A stretch of 64,000 nt of DNA from Hyphomonas beringensis (GCF_000682755.1 NZ_AWFF01000043.1:62001-126000); one strand, 5' to 3'. Positions 6,758 through 15,813 are shown, counted from the stretch's first letter. Made by a program: numbers and translations. Notes: generated by a model not told the origin, from the letters alone.

Positions 6758-8356
6758 TCAGGAGACTTTCAATTCGTCCCGTTTCATGTCGCGGGCAAAA
6801 CAGGTCTGGTTGCGGCCACTTCTCTTGGCGGCATAGAGCGCCTTGTCGGCCGTCTCGCAAAGCTCGACATGTTCGGTCGCATCATGCGGCGCGCACGCCA
6901 CCCCGATGGAGGCGCTGACCCGAACGGTCTTGCCATTGGACAGGGAATAGGGTTCGCTCAGCCGCTCATTCAATCGGTCGGCCAGGCCCATAATGGCCAG
7001 ATAGGATGGCATCGCATTGCAAATGATGAAGAACTCATCGCCGCCCGCGCGCACGGCCATATCGCCATCCCGGATGACGGACCTGATCCGTGAGGAGACG
7101 GCCTTCAGCACTTCATCCCCCGCGCCATGGCCATAAGTATCGTTCACCGCCTTGAAGCCATCCAGATCCAGCGCCAGCAGGTAAAGCGGTGTCCGCGGTG
7201 TGGCTTTTCTTACCAGGTTCGGGATCGTTTCCTGATATGCGCGCTTGTTGGACAGACCGGTCAGCGGGTCCGTATAGGCCAGTTTGCGCACCTCTTCATG
7301 CTCTTGCATATAGCTGCTCATGTCATCGACCGTGCCAAGATAACCCGCTATTTTACCCTGATCATCGAAACGCGGTTTGCCAGAGAGCAGCAGGTTGTAT
7401 TTGGCACCGCTGGCGTCGGTAAAGACGCCCCGAACGCCCTGGTAGGCGCTCAGTGTGCTGATGGCATTGGCAATGATAGACAGATTCTTGTCGTCCATCT
7501 GGATGATATCCAGATAGTCACATCCGACAATTGTTTCGCGCCCGCCCTGAAAATAATCCAGCGCTGCACCCTCGGCATAAATCACCCGGCCTTGCAGATC
7601 CGTTTCCCAGAACAGATCCGAGGCCAGGGTGGCAAAATTCGCCAGTCTCTGAAGCGCTGCCTGGGTGACTTCATGTTCCTGCTCAAGCTGATGGAAATTG
7701 CGCCGGATGGTCTTGTCCGCGGGCCAGAAGATCAGCAGCATTTCGCCGATGATTGTCAGGATTGCGGCATAGAGAGAGTAATCCTGCACGGTCGTCAGCC
7801 TCAGGCTGCGACGGCTGGCCATCGCCTCGAACGCATCGGCAGCTTCCCTCAGTTGCGCGCTCAACTCGCCGTCGGCCATCCGCTCAATATCCCGAAGCGC
7901 AGACTCTGTGCCCCGTGTATCAACCAGGATCCAGTTCACATCACCAATCAGCCGCAGGACCAGAGCGTGGATTGAGTTTTCGCCGGTGGAGTAAAGGTCA
8001 TGCAGGAAGGGGTCTTCCTGGCTCAGCTTCACCAACTCATAATGTGACTTTTCGAACAGAAGGGCACTTTCCTCCAGCCTCGCACGCATCTCTTTGGAGG
8101 GGGCTTCCGCATAATCATGGCTCAGATGTGCAATCTGCTCCAACAGCATGCGCTGGCGGCCACTCATATTGATCGCGGCTGCATCATGCACACCGTGGCG
8201 CAGTTCAGCGCGCGAAAACATGTGACTGGTAAACAGCAGGCCCAGGATCAGGCTGATCGCGACAGCGTACCGGGGCCAAAAGGATTTCAGACGCATCGGC
8301 CTGCCTGGCCGAGCCGCTTTCATCCTCTTGAGAAGTTTTGGCACAGTGAGTGACAT
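6758..8356 (-). CDS. Membrane diguanylate cyclase with PilJ-type sensor and PAS domains
   Basis: Synthesises the second messenger cyclic di-GMP from GTP at the inner membrane. Layout of the 532 residues: TM1 about 30-46; a periplasmic four-helix region opening with NMSGRQRMLLEQIA (62-75), the signature of PilJ/NarX-type N-terminal sensors; TM2 about 194-212; a short coiled coil; a PAS domain about 240-350; and a GGDEF domain about 360-525. The active site reads AGGDEF (437-442). The inhibitory I-site RDGD (429-432) sits exactly five residues before it, so product inhibition is expected. There is no EAL domain. It is monocistronic, convergent with the upstream orphan gene. What the sensor detects is unknown. 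Confidence 0.93.
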   Translation of the reverse strand: MSLTVPKLLKRMKAARPGRPMRLKSFWPRYAVAISLILGLLFTSHMFSRAELRHGVHDAAAINMSGRQRMLLEQIAHLSHDYAEAPSKEMRARLEESALLFEKSHYELVKLSQEDPFLHDLYSTGENSIHALVLRLIGDVNWILVDTRGTESALRDIERMADGELSAQLREAADAFEAMASRRSLRLTTVQDYSLYAAILTIIGEMLLIFWPADKTIRRNFHQLEQEHEVTQAALQRLANFATLASDLFWETDLQGRVIYAEGAALDYFQGGRETIVGCDYLDIIQMDDKNLSIIANAISTLSAYQGVRGVFTDASGAKYNLLLSGKPRFDDQGKIAGYLGTVDDMSSYMQEHEEVRKLAYTDPLTGLSNKRAYQETIPNLVRKATPRTPLYLLALDLDGFKAVNDTYGHGAGDEVLKAVSSRIRSVIRDGDMAVRAGGDEFFIICNAMPSYLAIMGLADRLNERLSEPYSLSNGKTVRVSASIGVACAPHDATEHVELCETADKALYAAKRSGRNQTCFARDMKRDELKVS

Positions 8357-8438
8357 AGCCTAGGTTTACCTTAACAGAGTTAGGGGCAACTTTGGCTGTG
8401 TGAAATAATTGACCGGCCCGTCGTCAGGCTTTGTTAAC

Positions 8439-10436
8439 CTAGATATCCAGCTCTTCGACGAAAGCTGCGTTCTCCTGAATGAAGCGAAAGCGCAATTCGG
8501 CCTTCTTTCCCATCAGCGTATTGATCAATTCCTCGGCTGGAATCTCAACATCATCAATGGCTTCCAGAGTCACCCTGGCCAGCGTGCGCGTGGACGGATT
8601 CATCGTGGTTTCCTTCAGCTGCGCAGGGTTCATCTCACCAAGACCTTTGAAGCGGGTCATGTCGACTTTCTGGTTCGGCTTGAAGTTATCTTTCATCTTC
8701 TGCGCCCGGTCCGCATCATCCATGGCATAGACGATCGTGCCCTTGTTGGAGAGCTTGTAGAGCGGGGGCATGGCCAAGAACAGGCGGCCGCTTTCGATCA
8801 GGCCTGGCGTCATCCGGTAGAAGAATGTGATCAGCAGGCTGGCAATGTGCGCGCCGTCAACGTCAGCATCTGTCATGATGATGATGCGGTCATAGCGCAG
8901 ATCATCCATGTTGAATTTCTTGCCAAGCGCCGTGCCCAGAGCAAGCGCGAGATCATTGATCTCCTGATTGTTCATCATCTTGTCGAGCGAGGCGCTTTCG
9001 ACGTTCAGGATCTTGCCGCGCAGGGGCAGGATGGCCTGGGATTTCCGGTCGCGCGCCTGCTTGGCTGAGCCACCAGCGGAATCACCCTCGACCAGGAACA
9101 GCTCTGTGCCTTCCGGGCCCTTGTCGGAACAGTCGGCCAGCTTGCCGGGCAGGCGAAGTTTCTTGGTGGCGGATTTGCGCGAAATCTCTTTCTGCTTGCG
9201 GCGGCGCTGGCGTTCTTCGGCGCGTTCAACAGCCCAGCCGAGCAGCTTTTCAGCTTCTTTCGGAGAGCCGGCCAGCCAGTGGTCAAACCGGTCGCGTACG
9301 GAGTTTTCAACCAGGCGGAAGGCGGCCGTAGTGGACAGCTTGTCTTTCGTTTGTCCGACGAATTCAGGCCCCTTGATAAACACAGACAGCAGCAGGCCGG
9401 AATGGCCCATAATGTCTTCCGCCGTGATCTCTGCGGCTTTCTTGTTGCCGGTCAGGTCTCCGAAATTGCGCAGGCCCTTTGTGATGGCCGCGCGGAAGCC
9501 GGCTTCGTGGGTGCCGCCGTCCGGGGTCGGAATGGTGTTACAATATGAGCGGGCAAAGCCGTCCGCTTCGCCAAAGCCGGCGCGCGTCCAGGCAATGGCC
9601 CATTCGACCTTGCCTTCGCCGCCCTGATCGACCAGCCCGGTAAAGGCTGCATCGGTGATCGTCGCCTTGCCTTTGAAAACTTCGTCCAGCTGGTCAGCCA
9701 GACCATTGGGATAGGAAAGGGTGGCTTCGGCCGGAACCTTGGAGTCTTCCGGCAGCAGGGCCGGATCACAGCTCCAGCGCACTTCCACGCCGCGATAGAG
9801 ATAAGCCTTGGAGCGCGCCATTTGGAACAGGCGGGCAGGGCGGAAGCGCAGCTTTTCGCCAAAGATCTGGAAATCCGGTTTGAAGCGGACAGAGGTGCCC
9901 CGGCGGTTCGGCGCGCTGCCGACCTTTTTCAGCTTGTCCTGCGGAATGCCGCGCGAAAAGGTCTGCCGGTAAAGCACCTTGTCGCGAGCCACTTCCACTT
10001 CGACCAGTTCCGACAGCGCGTTGACGACAGAAATCCCGACGCCGTGCAGGCCGCCAGCCGTCTCATATGCCTTGTCGGAGAATTTGCCGCCGGCATGAAG
10101 CGTCGTCATGATGACTTCGAGGGCGGATTTCTTGGGGAATTTCGGGTGCGGATCGACCGGAATGCCGCGACCATTATCTGTCACCGTGATGAAGCCTTCG
10201 GTATCGAGCTTGATCTCGATGCGGCTGGCATGGCCGGCAACGGCTTCGTCCATGGAATTGTCGAGCACCTCGGCAAAGAGGTGGTGATAGGCGCGCTCAT
10301 CGGTGCCGCCGATATACATGCCTGGCCGCTTGCGGACAGGTTCAAGGCCTTCAAGGACTTCAATATCCTTTGCCGAATAGCCGGTACTTTCTGTACTCAT
10401 TTGGTCAAACAGCTTTGCTTGCTTGGCGGCAGCCAT
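8439..10436 (-). CDS. parE: DNA topoisomerase IV subunit B
   Basis: ATPase subunit of topoisomerase IV, which decatenates daughter chromosomes together with ParC. It has 665 residues. The GHKL ATPase opens with GLEPVRKRPGMYIG and carries the EVLDNSMDEA N-box and the GLHGVGISVVNALS lid. The TOPRIM part has VEGDSAGGSAK and DADVDGAHIASLL, and the C-terminus ends in the acidic EENAAFVEELDI-type tail seen in ParE. It is ParE rather than GyrB because it lacks the GyrB C-terminal insert and matches the shorter length. The start was placed at 10436, where GGAGA lies six bases before the ATG. An upstream in-frame ATG at 10460 lacks this. parC is not in the window. Confidence 0.95.
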   Translation of the reverse strand: MAAAKQAKLFDQMSTESTGYSAKDIEVLEGLEPVRKRPGMYIGGTDERAYHHLFAEVLDNSMDEAVAGHASRIEIKLDTEGFITVTDNGRGIPVDPHPKFPKKSALEVIMTTLHAGGKFSDKAYETAGGLHGVGISVVNALSELVEVEVARDKVLYRQTFSRGIPQDKLKKVGSAPNRRGTSVRFKPDFQIFGEKLRFRPARLFQMARSKAYLYRGVEVRWSCDPALLPEDSKVPAEATLSYPNGLADQLDEVFKGKATITDAAFTGLVDQGGEGKVEWAIAWTRAGFGEADGFARSYCNTIPTPDGGTHEAGFRAAITKGLRNFGDLTGNKKAAEITAEDIMGHSGLLLSVFIKGPEFVGQTKDKLSTTAAFRLVENSVRDRFDHWLAGSPKEAEKLLGWAVERAEERQRRRKQKEISRKSATKKLRLPGKLADCSDKGPEGTELFLVEGDSAGGSAKQARDRKSQAILPLRGKILNVESASLDKMMNNQEINDLALALGTALGKKFNMDDLRYDRIIIMTDADVDGAHIASLLITFFYRMTPGLIESGRLFLAMPPLYKLSNKGTIVYAMDDADRAQKMKDNFKPNQKVDMTRFKGLGEMNPAQLKETTMNPSTRTLARVTLEAIDDVEIPAEELINTLMGKKAELRFRFIQENAAFVEELDI

Positions 10437-10489
10437 ATGATGTCTCCGTAAAGGGGGCACGACTCAGTGCCGATATGGGAGGACATAAG

Positions 10490-11791
10490 ATGACTGCCTC
10501 GATTAATACCCCGTTAACCCTGGTGAGTGGTGTCACACTCCCGAACCGTCTTGTGAAGGCGGCCATGACAGAGGGACTCGCTGATCCCCGCAACCAGGTA
10601 ACTGAAGCGCATCTGACATTGTATCGCCGCTGGGCGGAAGGTGGCATTGGCGGCATGATCACAGGAAATGTGCAAATTGACCGCAATCATCTCGAGCGTG
10701 CCGGGAATGTGGTCATCGATGGAACACCTTCCAGTGAAGAGATGAGTCGGCTGTCACGCTGGGCAGAGGCAGGCAAGTCCCGGGGCGGCGTGATGATCAT
10801 GCAGGTCAGCCATGCCGGGCGGCAGACGCCGAAGCTGATCAATCCGCGCCCCGCCGCGCCAAGCCCTGTGGCTCTGGGCCTGCCAGGCGGGCAGTTTGGC
10901 GAGCCAAGGGCGATGACAGCGGAAGAAATAAGCGCCGTGATCGAGGGGTTTGGCCGGGCAGCGAGTGCGGCGCAAAAGGCCGGCTTTGACGGCGTTCAGG
11001 TGCACGGCGCACATGGCTATTTACTCTCTTCATTCCTGTCGCCATTGGCGAACCAGCGTGAGGATGAGTATGGCGGCCCGCTGGAAAACCGGGCGCGGCT
11101 GTTGGTGGACTGCGTGAAGGAAGCCAAACGCGCAGGCGGCGCGGGCTTTTCAGTGTCGGTGAAGCTGAATTCGGCCGATTTCCAGAAAGGCGGCTTCAGT
11201 TTCGAGGACTGCCTGGCGGTGATCGACATTCTCAACGGTCTGGAGATCGACTTTGTGGAGATATCCGGCGGCAATTACGAGCAGCCGCGCATGATGGACA
11301 TTGAAGGCATGCAGCCGGTCTTTGAGGAAAATGTGCGTGAAGCCACCCGCAAGCGCGAGGCATATTTCCTGAATTATGCCAAGGGCGTACAGGCGCGCAG
11401 CCAGCTGCCCCTGATGGTGACGGGCGGCTTCCGGACAGCTGAGGCGATGGAGTCTGCGCTGGCGGAAGGGGAGGCGGACCTGATCGGCCTTGGCCGGCCG
11501 CTCTGCGTGGACACGGATACGCCGGCAAAGCTGCTGTCAGGAGAGCTGAAGGAAGCCAGAAGCTGGGAGAAGACCTTGCGGCTGGGACCCGGCATTTTCG
11601 GCCCGAATTCGCCGTTCAAGCTGATCAAGACCCTCAATGGCTTTGGCGCCATGGGCTGGTTTTACGAGCAATTGCGCCTTTTGGGGGCAGGGGAGGCGCC
11701 GGACACGGATATGGGGGTGCTGTCTGCCTTCCTGTCCAATCAGCGCAAGGAGGCCGCCGCAGAGAAGGCGCGCAAGGCGGCAATGCCATGA
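10490..11791 (+). CDS. Old-Yellow-Enzyme-family NADH:flavin oxidoreductase
   Basis: An FMN-dependent TIM-barrel ene-reductase-type enzyme of 433 residues. Features in order: NRLVKAAMTEGLAD near the N-terminus (FMN contact), GGIGGMITGNVQID, the QVSHAGRQ loop, FDGVQVHGAHGYLLSSFLSP (the HGAHGYL substrate/flavin segment), the typical NQREDEYGG-NRARLL run, then MVTGGFR and IGLGRPL phosphate-binding loops. Natural substrate unknown; relatives reduce enals, enoates or nitro compounds. The start at 10490 follows GGGAGG (10477-10482). A much longer upstream extension is open but antisense to parE. No 4Fe-4S or C-terminal NADPH domain is present, so it is the short form. Confidence 0.92.
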   Translation: MTASINTPLTLVSGVTLPNRLVKAAMTEGLADPRNQVTEAHLTLYRRWAEGGIGGMITGNVQIDRNHLERAGNVVIDGTPSSEEMSRLSRWAEAGKSRGGVMIMQVSHAGRQTPKLINPRPAAPSPVALGLPGGQFGEPRAMTAEEISAVIEGFGRAASAAQKAGFDGVQVHGAHGYLLSSFLSPLANQREDEYGGPLENRARLLVDCVKEAKRAGGAGFSVSVKLNSADFQKGGFSFEDCLAVIDILNGLEIDFVEISGGNYEQPRMMDIEGMQPVFEENVREATRKREAYFLNYAKGVQARSQLPLMVTGGFRTAEAMESALAEGEADLIGLGRPLCVDTDTPAKLLSGELKEARSWEKTLRLGPGIFGPNSPFKLIKTLNGFGAMGWFYEQLRLLGAGEAPDTDMGVLSAFLSNQRKEAAAEKARKAAMP

Positions 11792-11839
11792 TTGTAACCA
11801 GTTTCCACAATTAGATGCGCGCTCCAGCGCATCCTGTGG

Positions 11840-11868
11840 CTTGAAGAGCCCCCCCTCGCGCTCCACAT
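11840..11868 (+). promoter_or_regulatory. Candidate heat-shock (sigma-32) promoter of lon
   Basis: CTTGAAG at 11840-11846 and CTCCACAT at 11861-11868 are separated by 14 bp, about 100 bp before the lon start. The -35 matches the RpoH consensus CTTGAA and the -10 is a fair match to the C-rich CCCCAT-type element. lon is a classical heat-shock gene, so the placement is sensible. Not proven. Confidence 0.35.
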
Positions 11869-11968
11869 CTGGTTAAACGCCCGACTCCCGTCATGATTGG
11901 CATTTAGGGAAGAGGGTAGCCGAGCCGCCGCCTAGCCGGGGCTCACCATAATGAAGGAGGCATAGGAC

Positions 11969-14392
11969 ATGCCAAGAATCAAAAACCTTCCGGTGTTGCC
12001 GCTTCGGGACATCGTTGTGTTTCCAGACATGGTTGCGCCCCTGTTCGTGGGACGCGACAAATCTGTGCGCGCCCTCGAAATGATCGAGGAAGCCGATAAC
12101 GAAATCATGCTCGTCGCCCAGCGCGACGCGGCAATTGACGATCCGGATGCCGATGACGTGCATTCGGTCGGCACAATTGCCACCATCCTTCAATTGCTGA
12201 AGCTGCCGGACGGTACGGTCAAAGTGCTGGTCGAAGGCCAGACCCGTGCCCGCCTGAACCAGCTGCACGATCGCGGTGATTATTTCGAAGCCGAGGTTGA
12301 GCGTCTGGACGAAGCCGAAGGTGCCGACGGAGACGTGCAGGCCCTGATGCGCGCCGTGCAGGAGCAATTCGAGAATTATGTGAAGCTGAACCGCAAGATT
12401 CCGCCGGAATCCGTCACCACGATTGCCGCGCTGACAGAGCCTGGCCGTCTGGCCGATGCGGTGGCCTCGAACCTGTCTGTCAAACTGTCTGAAAAGCAGG
12501 AACTGCTCGAACTTCCGGATGTGAAGGACCGTCTTGAGAAGGTCTTCGCCCTGATGGAAGGCGAGATGGGCATGCTGCAGATGGAGCGGAAGATCAAAAA
12601 CCGCGTCAAACGGCAGATGGAGAAAACCCAGCGCGAATATTATCTCAACGAACAGATGAAGGCGATCCAGCGCGAGCTGGGTGAGCAAGGCGGCGAGGGC
12701 GGTGAACGCGACGAGCTGGCCGAGCTGGAGCAGAAGATTGCTGACGCCCCGCTGTCCGAAGAGGCACGCACCAAGGCCGAGGCCGAGATCAAGAAGCTGC
12801 GCCAGATGTCTCCGATGTCTGCGGAGTCAACGGTTGTTCGCAACTATCTCGATTGGCTGCTCGCCCTGCCATGGGGTACGCGCAAGGACATCCAGACCAA
12901 TCTGGAAAAGGCCGAGACACAGCTTGATGATGACCATTATGGTCTCGACAAGGTGAAAGAGCGGATCCTGGAGTATCTCGCCGTGCAGAAACGCACTGGC
13001 AAGATGAAAGGCCCGATCCTCTGCCTCGTTGGCCCTCCGGGCGTGGGTAAAACCTCGCTGGGCCGGTCCATCGCCGAAGCCACGGGACGCGACTTTGTAC
13101 GCGTGTCACTGGGCGGCGTGCGCGACGAGAGCGAGATCCGCGGCCACCGCCGGACCTATATCGGCTCCATGCCGGGACGGATCATCCAGTCCCTGAAGAA
13201 GACGAAATCGGGCAATCCGCTCTTCCTGCTGGACGAGATCGACAAGATGGGCATGGACCATCGCGGCGATCCGGCGTCCGCTCTGCTGGAAGTGCTGGAT
13301 CCTGAGCAGAACTCGACGTTCAACGATCACTATCTGGAAGTCGATTACGACTTGTCAGACGTGATGTTCGTGACGACGGCGAACTCGCTCAACATGCCCC
13401 AGCCGCTTCTGGACCGGATGGAGATCATCCGCATCGCCGGCTACACGGAAGACGAAAAGGTGGAGATCACCAAACGTCACCTCATCCCGCAGGTTCGTGA
13501 AGATCACGGCCTGAAGGAAGGGGAGTGGACGGTGTCTGATGAAGCGATCCGTGACCTTGTCCGCTACTACACCCGCGAAGCCGGTGTCCGCAGCCTGAAG
13601 CGCGAGATTGCGCGTCTGGCCCGCAAGGCCGTGCGCAAGCTGGCCGATGCCGATGAGGCTGATGCCACGCTGGCCATCACGTCCGACAATCTGGCTGACT
13701 TCGCAGGCGTGCGGAAATTCCGTTACGGCCTGGCCGACGAAACCGACCAGCTGGGCGCTGTCACAGGCCTCGCCTGGACGGAAACCGGCGGCGACCTCCT
13801 CACCATCGAGGCGGTGAAGATGCCGGGTCGCGGCAATATGAAGGTCACGGGCAATCTGCGCGACGTGATGAAGGAATCGATCCAGGCGGCCAGTTCGCTT
13901 GTGCGCTCCCGCTCCGTCATGCTGGGCATCAAGCCGACCGTGTTCAACACGACGGACATCCACGTGCACGTGCCGGATGGCGCGACGCCGAAGGATGGCC
14001 CGTCAGCGGGTGTCGCCATGACGACAGCCATTGTCTCCCTGCTGACCGGCAATCCGGTCGACCGGGAAGTGGCGATGACTGGCGAGATCAGCCTGCGCGG
14101 ACGTGTTCTGCCGATTGGCGGCCTGAAGGAGAAACTCCTGGCGGCGCTGCGCGGCGGCATCAAGACGGTGCTCATCCCGGAAGAGAACGAGAAGGATCTC
14201 GAGGAAATTCCGGAGAATGTGAAAACCGGCCTGAGAATCGTGCCCGTCTCGGACATCAATGAAGTGCTGAAGATCGCGCTGACGCGTCCGCTGACACCGA
14301 TTGAATGGTCTGAAGCCGACGAGGCGGCCCTGCAGGCCTCCCTCGCTGGGCAGCCTAGCTCCGGCGCGGCAGATCCGGCGCGCCCGCACTAG
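11969..14392 (+). CDS. lon: ATP-dependent Lon protease
   Basis: Cytosolic AAA+ serine protease that degrades misfolded and selected regulatory proteins. Its 807 residues run as LonA: an N-terminal substrate domain (1-about 200), a coiled-coil region, an AAA+ module with Walker A GPPGVGKT at 355-362 and Walker B LFLLDEIDKMG, and a C-terminal protease domain. The catalytic Ser-679 lies in KDGPSAG and Lys-722 in GGLKEKLL, the same numbering as the E. coli enzyme. The start follows AAGGAGG at a good distance. A sigma-32-like promoter lies upstream and a strong hairpin terminator follows at 14417-14455. In Caulobacter relatives Lon degrades cell-cycle factors; a similar role here is inference. Confidence 0.97.
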   Translation: MPRIKNLPVLPLRDIVVFPDMVAPLFVGRDKSVRALEMIEEADNEIMLVAQRDAAIDDPDADDVHSVGTIATILQLLKLPDGTVKVLVEGQTRARLNQLHDRGDYFEAEVERLDEAEGADGDVQALMRAVQEQFENYVKLNRKIPPESVTTIAALTEPGRLADAVASNLSVKLSEKQELLELPDVKDRLEKVFALMEGEMGMLQMERKIKNRVKRQMEKTQREYYLNEQMKAIQRELGEQGGEGGERDELAELEQKIADAPLSEEARTKAEAEIKKLRQMSPMSAESTVVRNYLDWLLALPWGTRKDIQTNLEKAETQLDDDHYGLDKVKERILEYLAVQKRTGKMKGPILCLVGPPGVGKTSLGRSIAEATGRDFVRVSLGGVRDESEIRGHRRTYIGSMPGRIIQSLKKTKSGNPLFLLDEIDKMGMDHRGDPASALLEVLDPEQNSTFNDHYLEVDYDLSDVMFVTTANSLNMPQPLLDRMEIIRIAGYTEDEKVEITKRHLIPQVREDHGLKEGEWTVSDEAIRDLVRYYTREAGVRSLKREIARLARKAVRKLADADEADATLAITSDNLADFAGVRKFRYGLADETDQLGAVTGLAWTETGGDLLTIEAVKMPGRGNMKVTGNLRDVMKESIQAASSLVRSRSVMLGIKPTVFNTTDIHVHVPDGATPKDGPSAGVAMTTAIVSLLTGNPVDREVAMTGEISLRGRVLPIGGLKEKLLAALRGGIKTVLIPEENEKDLEEIPENVKTGLRIVPVSDINEVLKIALTRPLTPIEWSEADEAALQASLAGQPSSGAADPARPH

Positions 14393-14416
14393 GGCCTGTC
14401 CACAGCACAAACTGCA

Positions 14417-14455
14417 GACGGCCATTCAAAGACTGAATGGCCGTCTTGCTTTTTT
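14417..14455 (+). terminator. Rho-independent terminator after lon
   Basis: Perfect 11-bp stem GACGGCCATTC / GAATGGCCGTC (14417-14427 with 14435-14445) with a 7-nt loop, followed by TTGCTTTTTT. It lies 25 bp after the lon stop and separates lon from the tRNA gene. Confidence 0.9.
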
Positions 14456-14483
14456 CCTCAAGCCCGTGCATTTGGGCGCGAAG

Positions 14484-14559
14484 GGGCGGTTAGCTCAGTT
14501 GGTAGAGCATCTCGTTTACACCGAGAGGGTCAGCGGTTCGAGCCCGTTACCGCCCACCA
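14484..14559 (+). tRNA. tRNA-Val (anticodon UAC)
   Basis: 76-nt cloverleaf with acceptor stem GGGCGGT, D-arm GCTCAGTTGGTAGAGC, anticodon stem TCTCG/CGAGA with loop TTTACAC, T-arm core GGTTCGAGCCC, and encoded CCA. The anticodon TAC is at 14517-14519. The 3' end is the attachment site of the small island that follows: the last 19 bases of the tRNA plus one more recur at 15814-15833. Confidence 0.97.
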
Positions 14560-14560
14560 T
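14541..14560 (+). repeat. Left attachment repeat, in the tRNA-Val 3' end
   Basis: AGCCCGTTACCGCCCACCAT, the 3' end of the tRNA plus one base, is repeated exactly at 15814-15833. Twenty identical bases in direct orientation, one copy completing a tRNA, is the standard footprint of a tyrosine-recombinase element. Confidence 0.85.
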
Positions 14561-14785
14561 ATTTTTCAAGGACTTAGCGCGGTTGAGATCATCCCGCGTT
14601 GGGTCACTTAACAGGTTCTGTCCTTGTTCTGTGTCAGGCCCATGCTCTCTCATACCTCAATGTTTGTTCCGACCATGCTGTCTACAGATAGCCTGAGGCA
14701 TGCACGTATTGCAATTTTGAGTGTCATTACTATGTGTTTTGGTGGGAAAAATAGCGGGCGGATTCGCCTTGGTACAAATAAAAAA

Positions 14786-14871
14786 CCCCGCCTGTCTTGC
14801 CGAAACAAGAGGAGCGGGGCTGTCGATGGAATACCACCGACGATGTAAAATTAAGGTACGGGTTCAACCGT
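14786..14871 (+). promoter_or_regulatory. Structured 5' leader of the NYN gene (three hairpins)
   Basis: Three consecutive hairpins precede the NYN start codon. One: CCCCGC/GCGGGG (14786-14791 with 14814-14819) with an inner TCTTG/CAAGA stem. Two: GTCGATGG/CCACCGAC (14822-14829 with 14834-14841) around an AATA tetraloop with one mismatch. Three: ACGG/CCGT (14858-14871). On the opposite strand the first hairpin is followed by TTTTTTATTT and would act as a leftward terminator. It could be an RNA regulatory leader, an antisense RNA end, or an RNA substrate of the NYN protein. Confidence 0.45.
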
Positions 14872-14884
14872 AAAAGTCAAGTTA

Positions 14885-15547
14885 ATGACGGCAGCAAAAC
14901 AACCTCGTGCGATGATGTTTGTCGATGGTTTCAACCTTTATCATCCCCTAGCAGAGTACGCCGCTGCGAATAATATGAATCATATCAAGTGGCTCAATCT
15001 TCATGCTCTCGGTGAGGCCATCGCTATTCGTAGGAAAGAAATTTTTGTAGGTGCGACATATTGTACAGCTTATCAAACTAAGGATCAGGAAGCTAAGACG
15101 CGGCATAAGCTATACAATGATGCTCTTCGGGCATACGGCGTTAAAATTGAGCAGGGTCACTACATGAATGTGCCGACCAAACTGTGTGGTGATTGTGGGA
15201 TGATGGGAGAAAAGCCAACCGAAAAGCAAACGGATATCAACGTCGCTCTATCGTTATTCAGGGCTGCTTGGCGCGATGAGTATGATGTCGCCTATTTATT
15301 AAGTGTGGACTCTGATCAAGCCGCGACAGCGCGACACTTTGCTGATGAGTTCAAGGGTAAGTCCCTTGTTTCAGTAGCCCCTCCTGGCAAACCTCACTCC
15401 AACAAAGTTTTGCAATACAATGGTGGGTTGAAAGTAACGCTCACAATTGCCGATATCTTGAAGGCTCGTTTGCCAAATGCCGTGCTTAAAAACGGAAAGC
15501 CGCCAATTGTTTGCCCGCGGGACTATCTGCCTGTAAACGGAACCTGA
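14885..15547 (+). CDS. NYN (PIN-like) domain protein, putative RNase
   Basis: A 220-residue protein with a NYN/LabA-type PIN-like nuclease fold. The acidic metal site is visible: Asp-14 and Asn-17 in MFVDGFNLY, Asp-117 in KQTDINVAL, and Asp-142 and Asp-144 in SVDSDQAATA. A compact CGDCG (101-105) could bind a metal, but only two cysteines are seen there. NYN proteins are usually RNases, some acting in RNA processing and some in phage defence or toxin systems. It is the sole intact gene of the tRNA-Val island, so it is cargo. No strong ribosome site precedes the ATG at 14885; translation may depend on the structured leader. Codon use is AT-richer than its neighbours. Confidence 0.88.
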   Translation: MTAAKQPRAMMFVDGFNLYHPLAEYAAANNMNHIKWLNLHALGEAIAIRRKEIFVGATYCTAYQTKDQEAKTRHKLYNDALRAYGVKIEQGHYMNVPTKLCGDCGMMGEKPTEKQTDINVALSLFRAAWRDEYDVAYLLSVDSDQAATARHFADEFKGKSLVSVAPPGKPHSNKVLQYNGGLKVTLTIADILKARLPNAVLKNGKPPIVCPRDYLPVNGT

Positions 15548-15572
15548 CCGGCGAGAAAAGAATTCCCACCAA

Positions 15573-15813
15573 TTATATGCTTAAAGTTATCGCCCGAATA
15601 ACTGCCGCATCACTCACATAAATCCGTTTCATCTTGGCGAGCATCCCCAATGTCCAACCGAACAAGTCACACAAGACTTGATCGGGAATTTGGTCAGGAA
15701 AGTGTTGTTGTAGGATGACCATGTTGGTTGAAGCGGTATTGCGGAGGTCGTGGATCGTCGGGAGGTCGTTGCCCTTTAACGCCTTGTCGCGATGTCGGTA
15801 GAAACTGGTTGAA
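15573..15813 (-). pseudogene. C-terminal stub of a tyrosine integrase
   Basis: The reverse frame from the right attachment repeat to the TAA/TAG-side end near 15573 encodes about 80 residues. It carries the end of a tyrosine-recombinase catalytic domain: HDLRNTAS (the H-x-x-R box), then FGWTLGMLAKMKRIYV, where Gly-Trp replaces the usual Gly-His and the Tyr is the likely nucleophile. The N-terminal arm-binding and core domains are absent. The frame continues through the att repeat to an ATG at 15840-15842, so the first ten codons of that open frame are att and flank sequence, not integrase. The break lies exactly at the repeat, consistent with deletion or recombination at the att core. Inactive. 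Confidence 0.75.
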
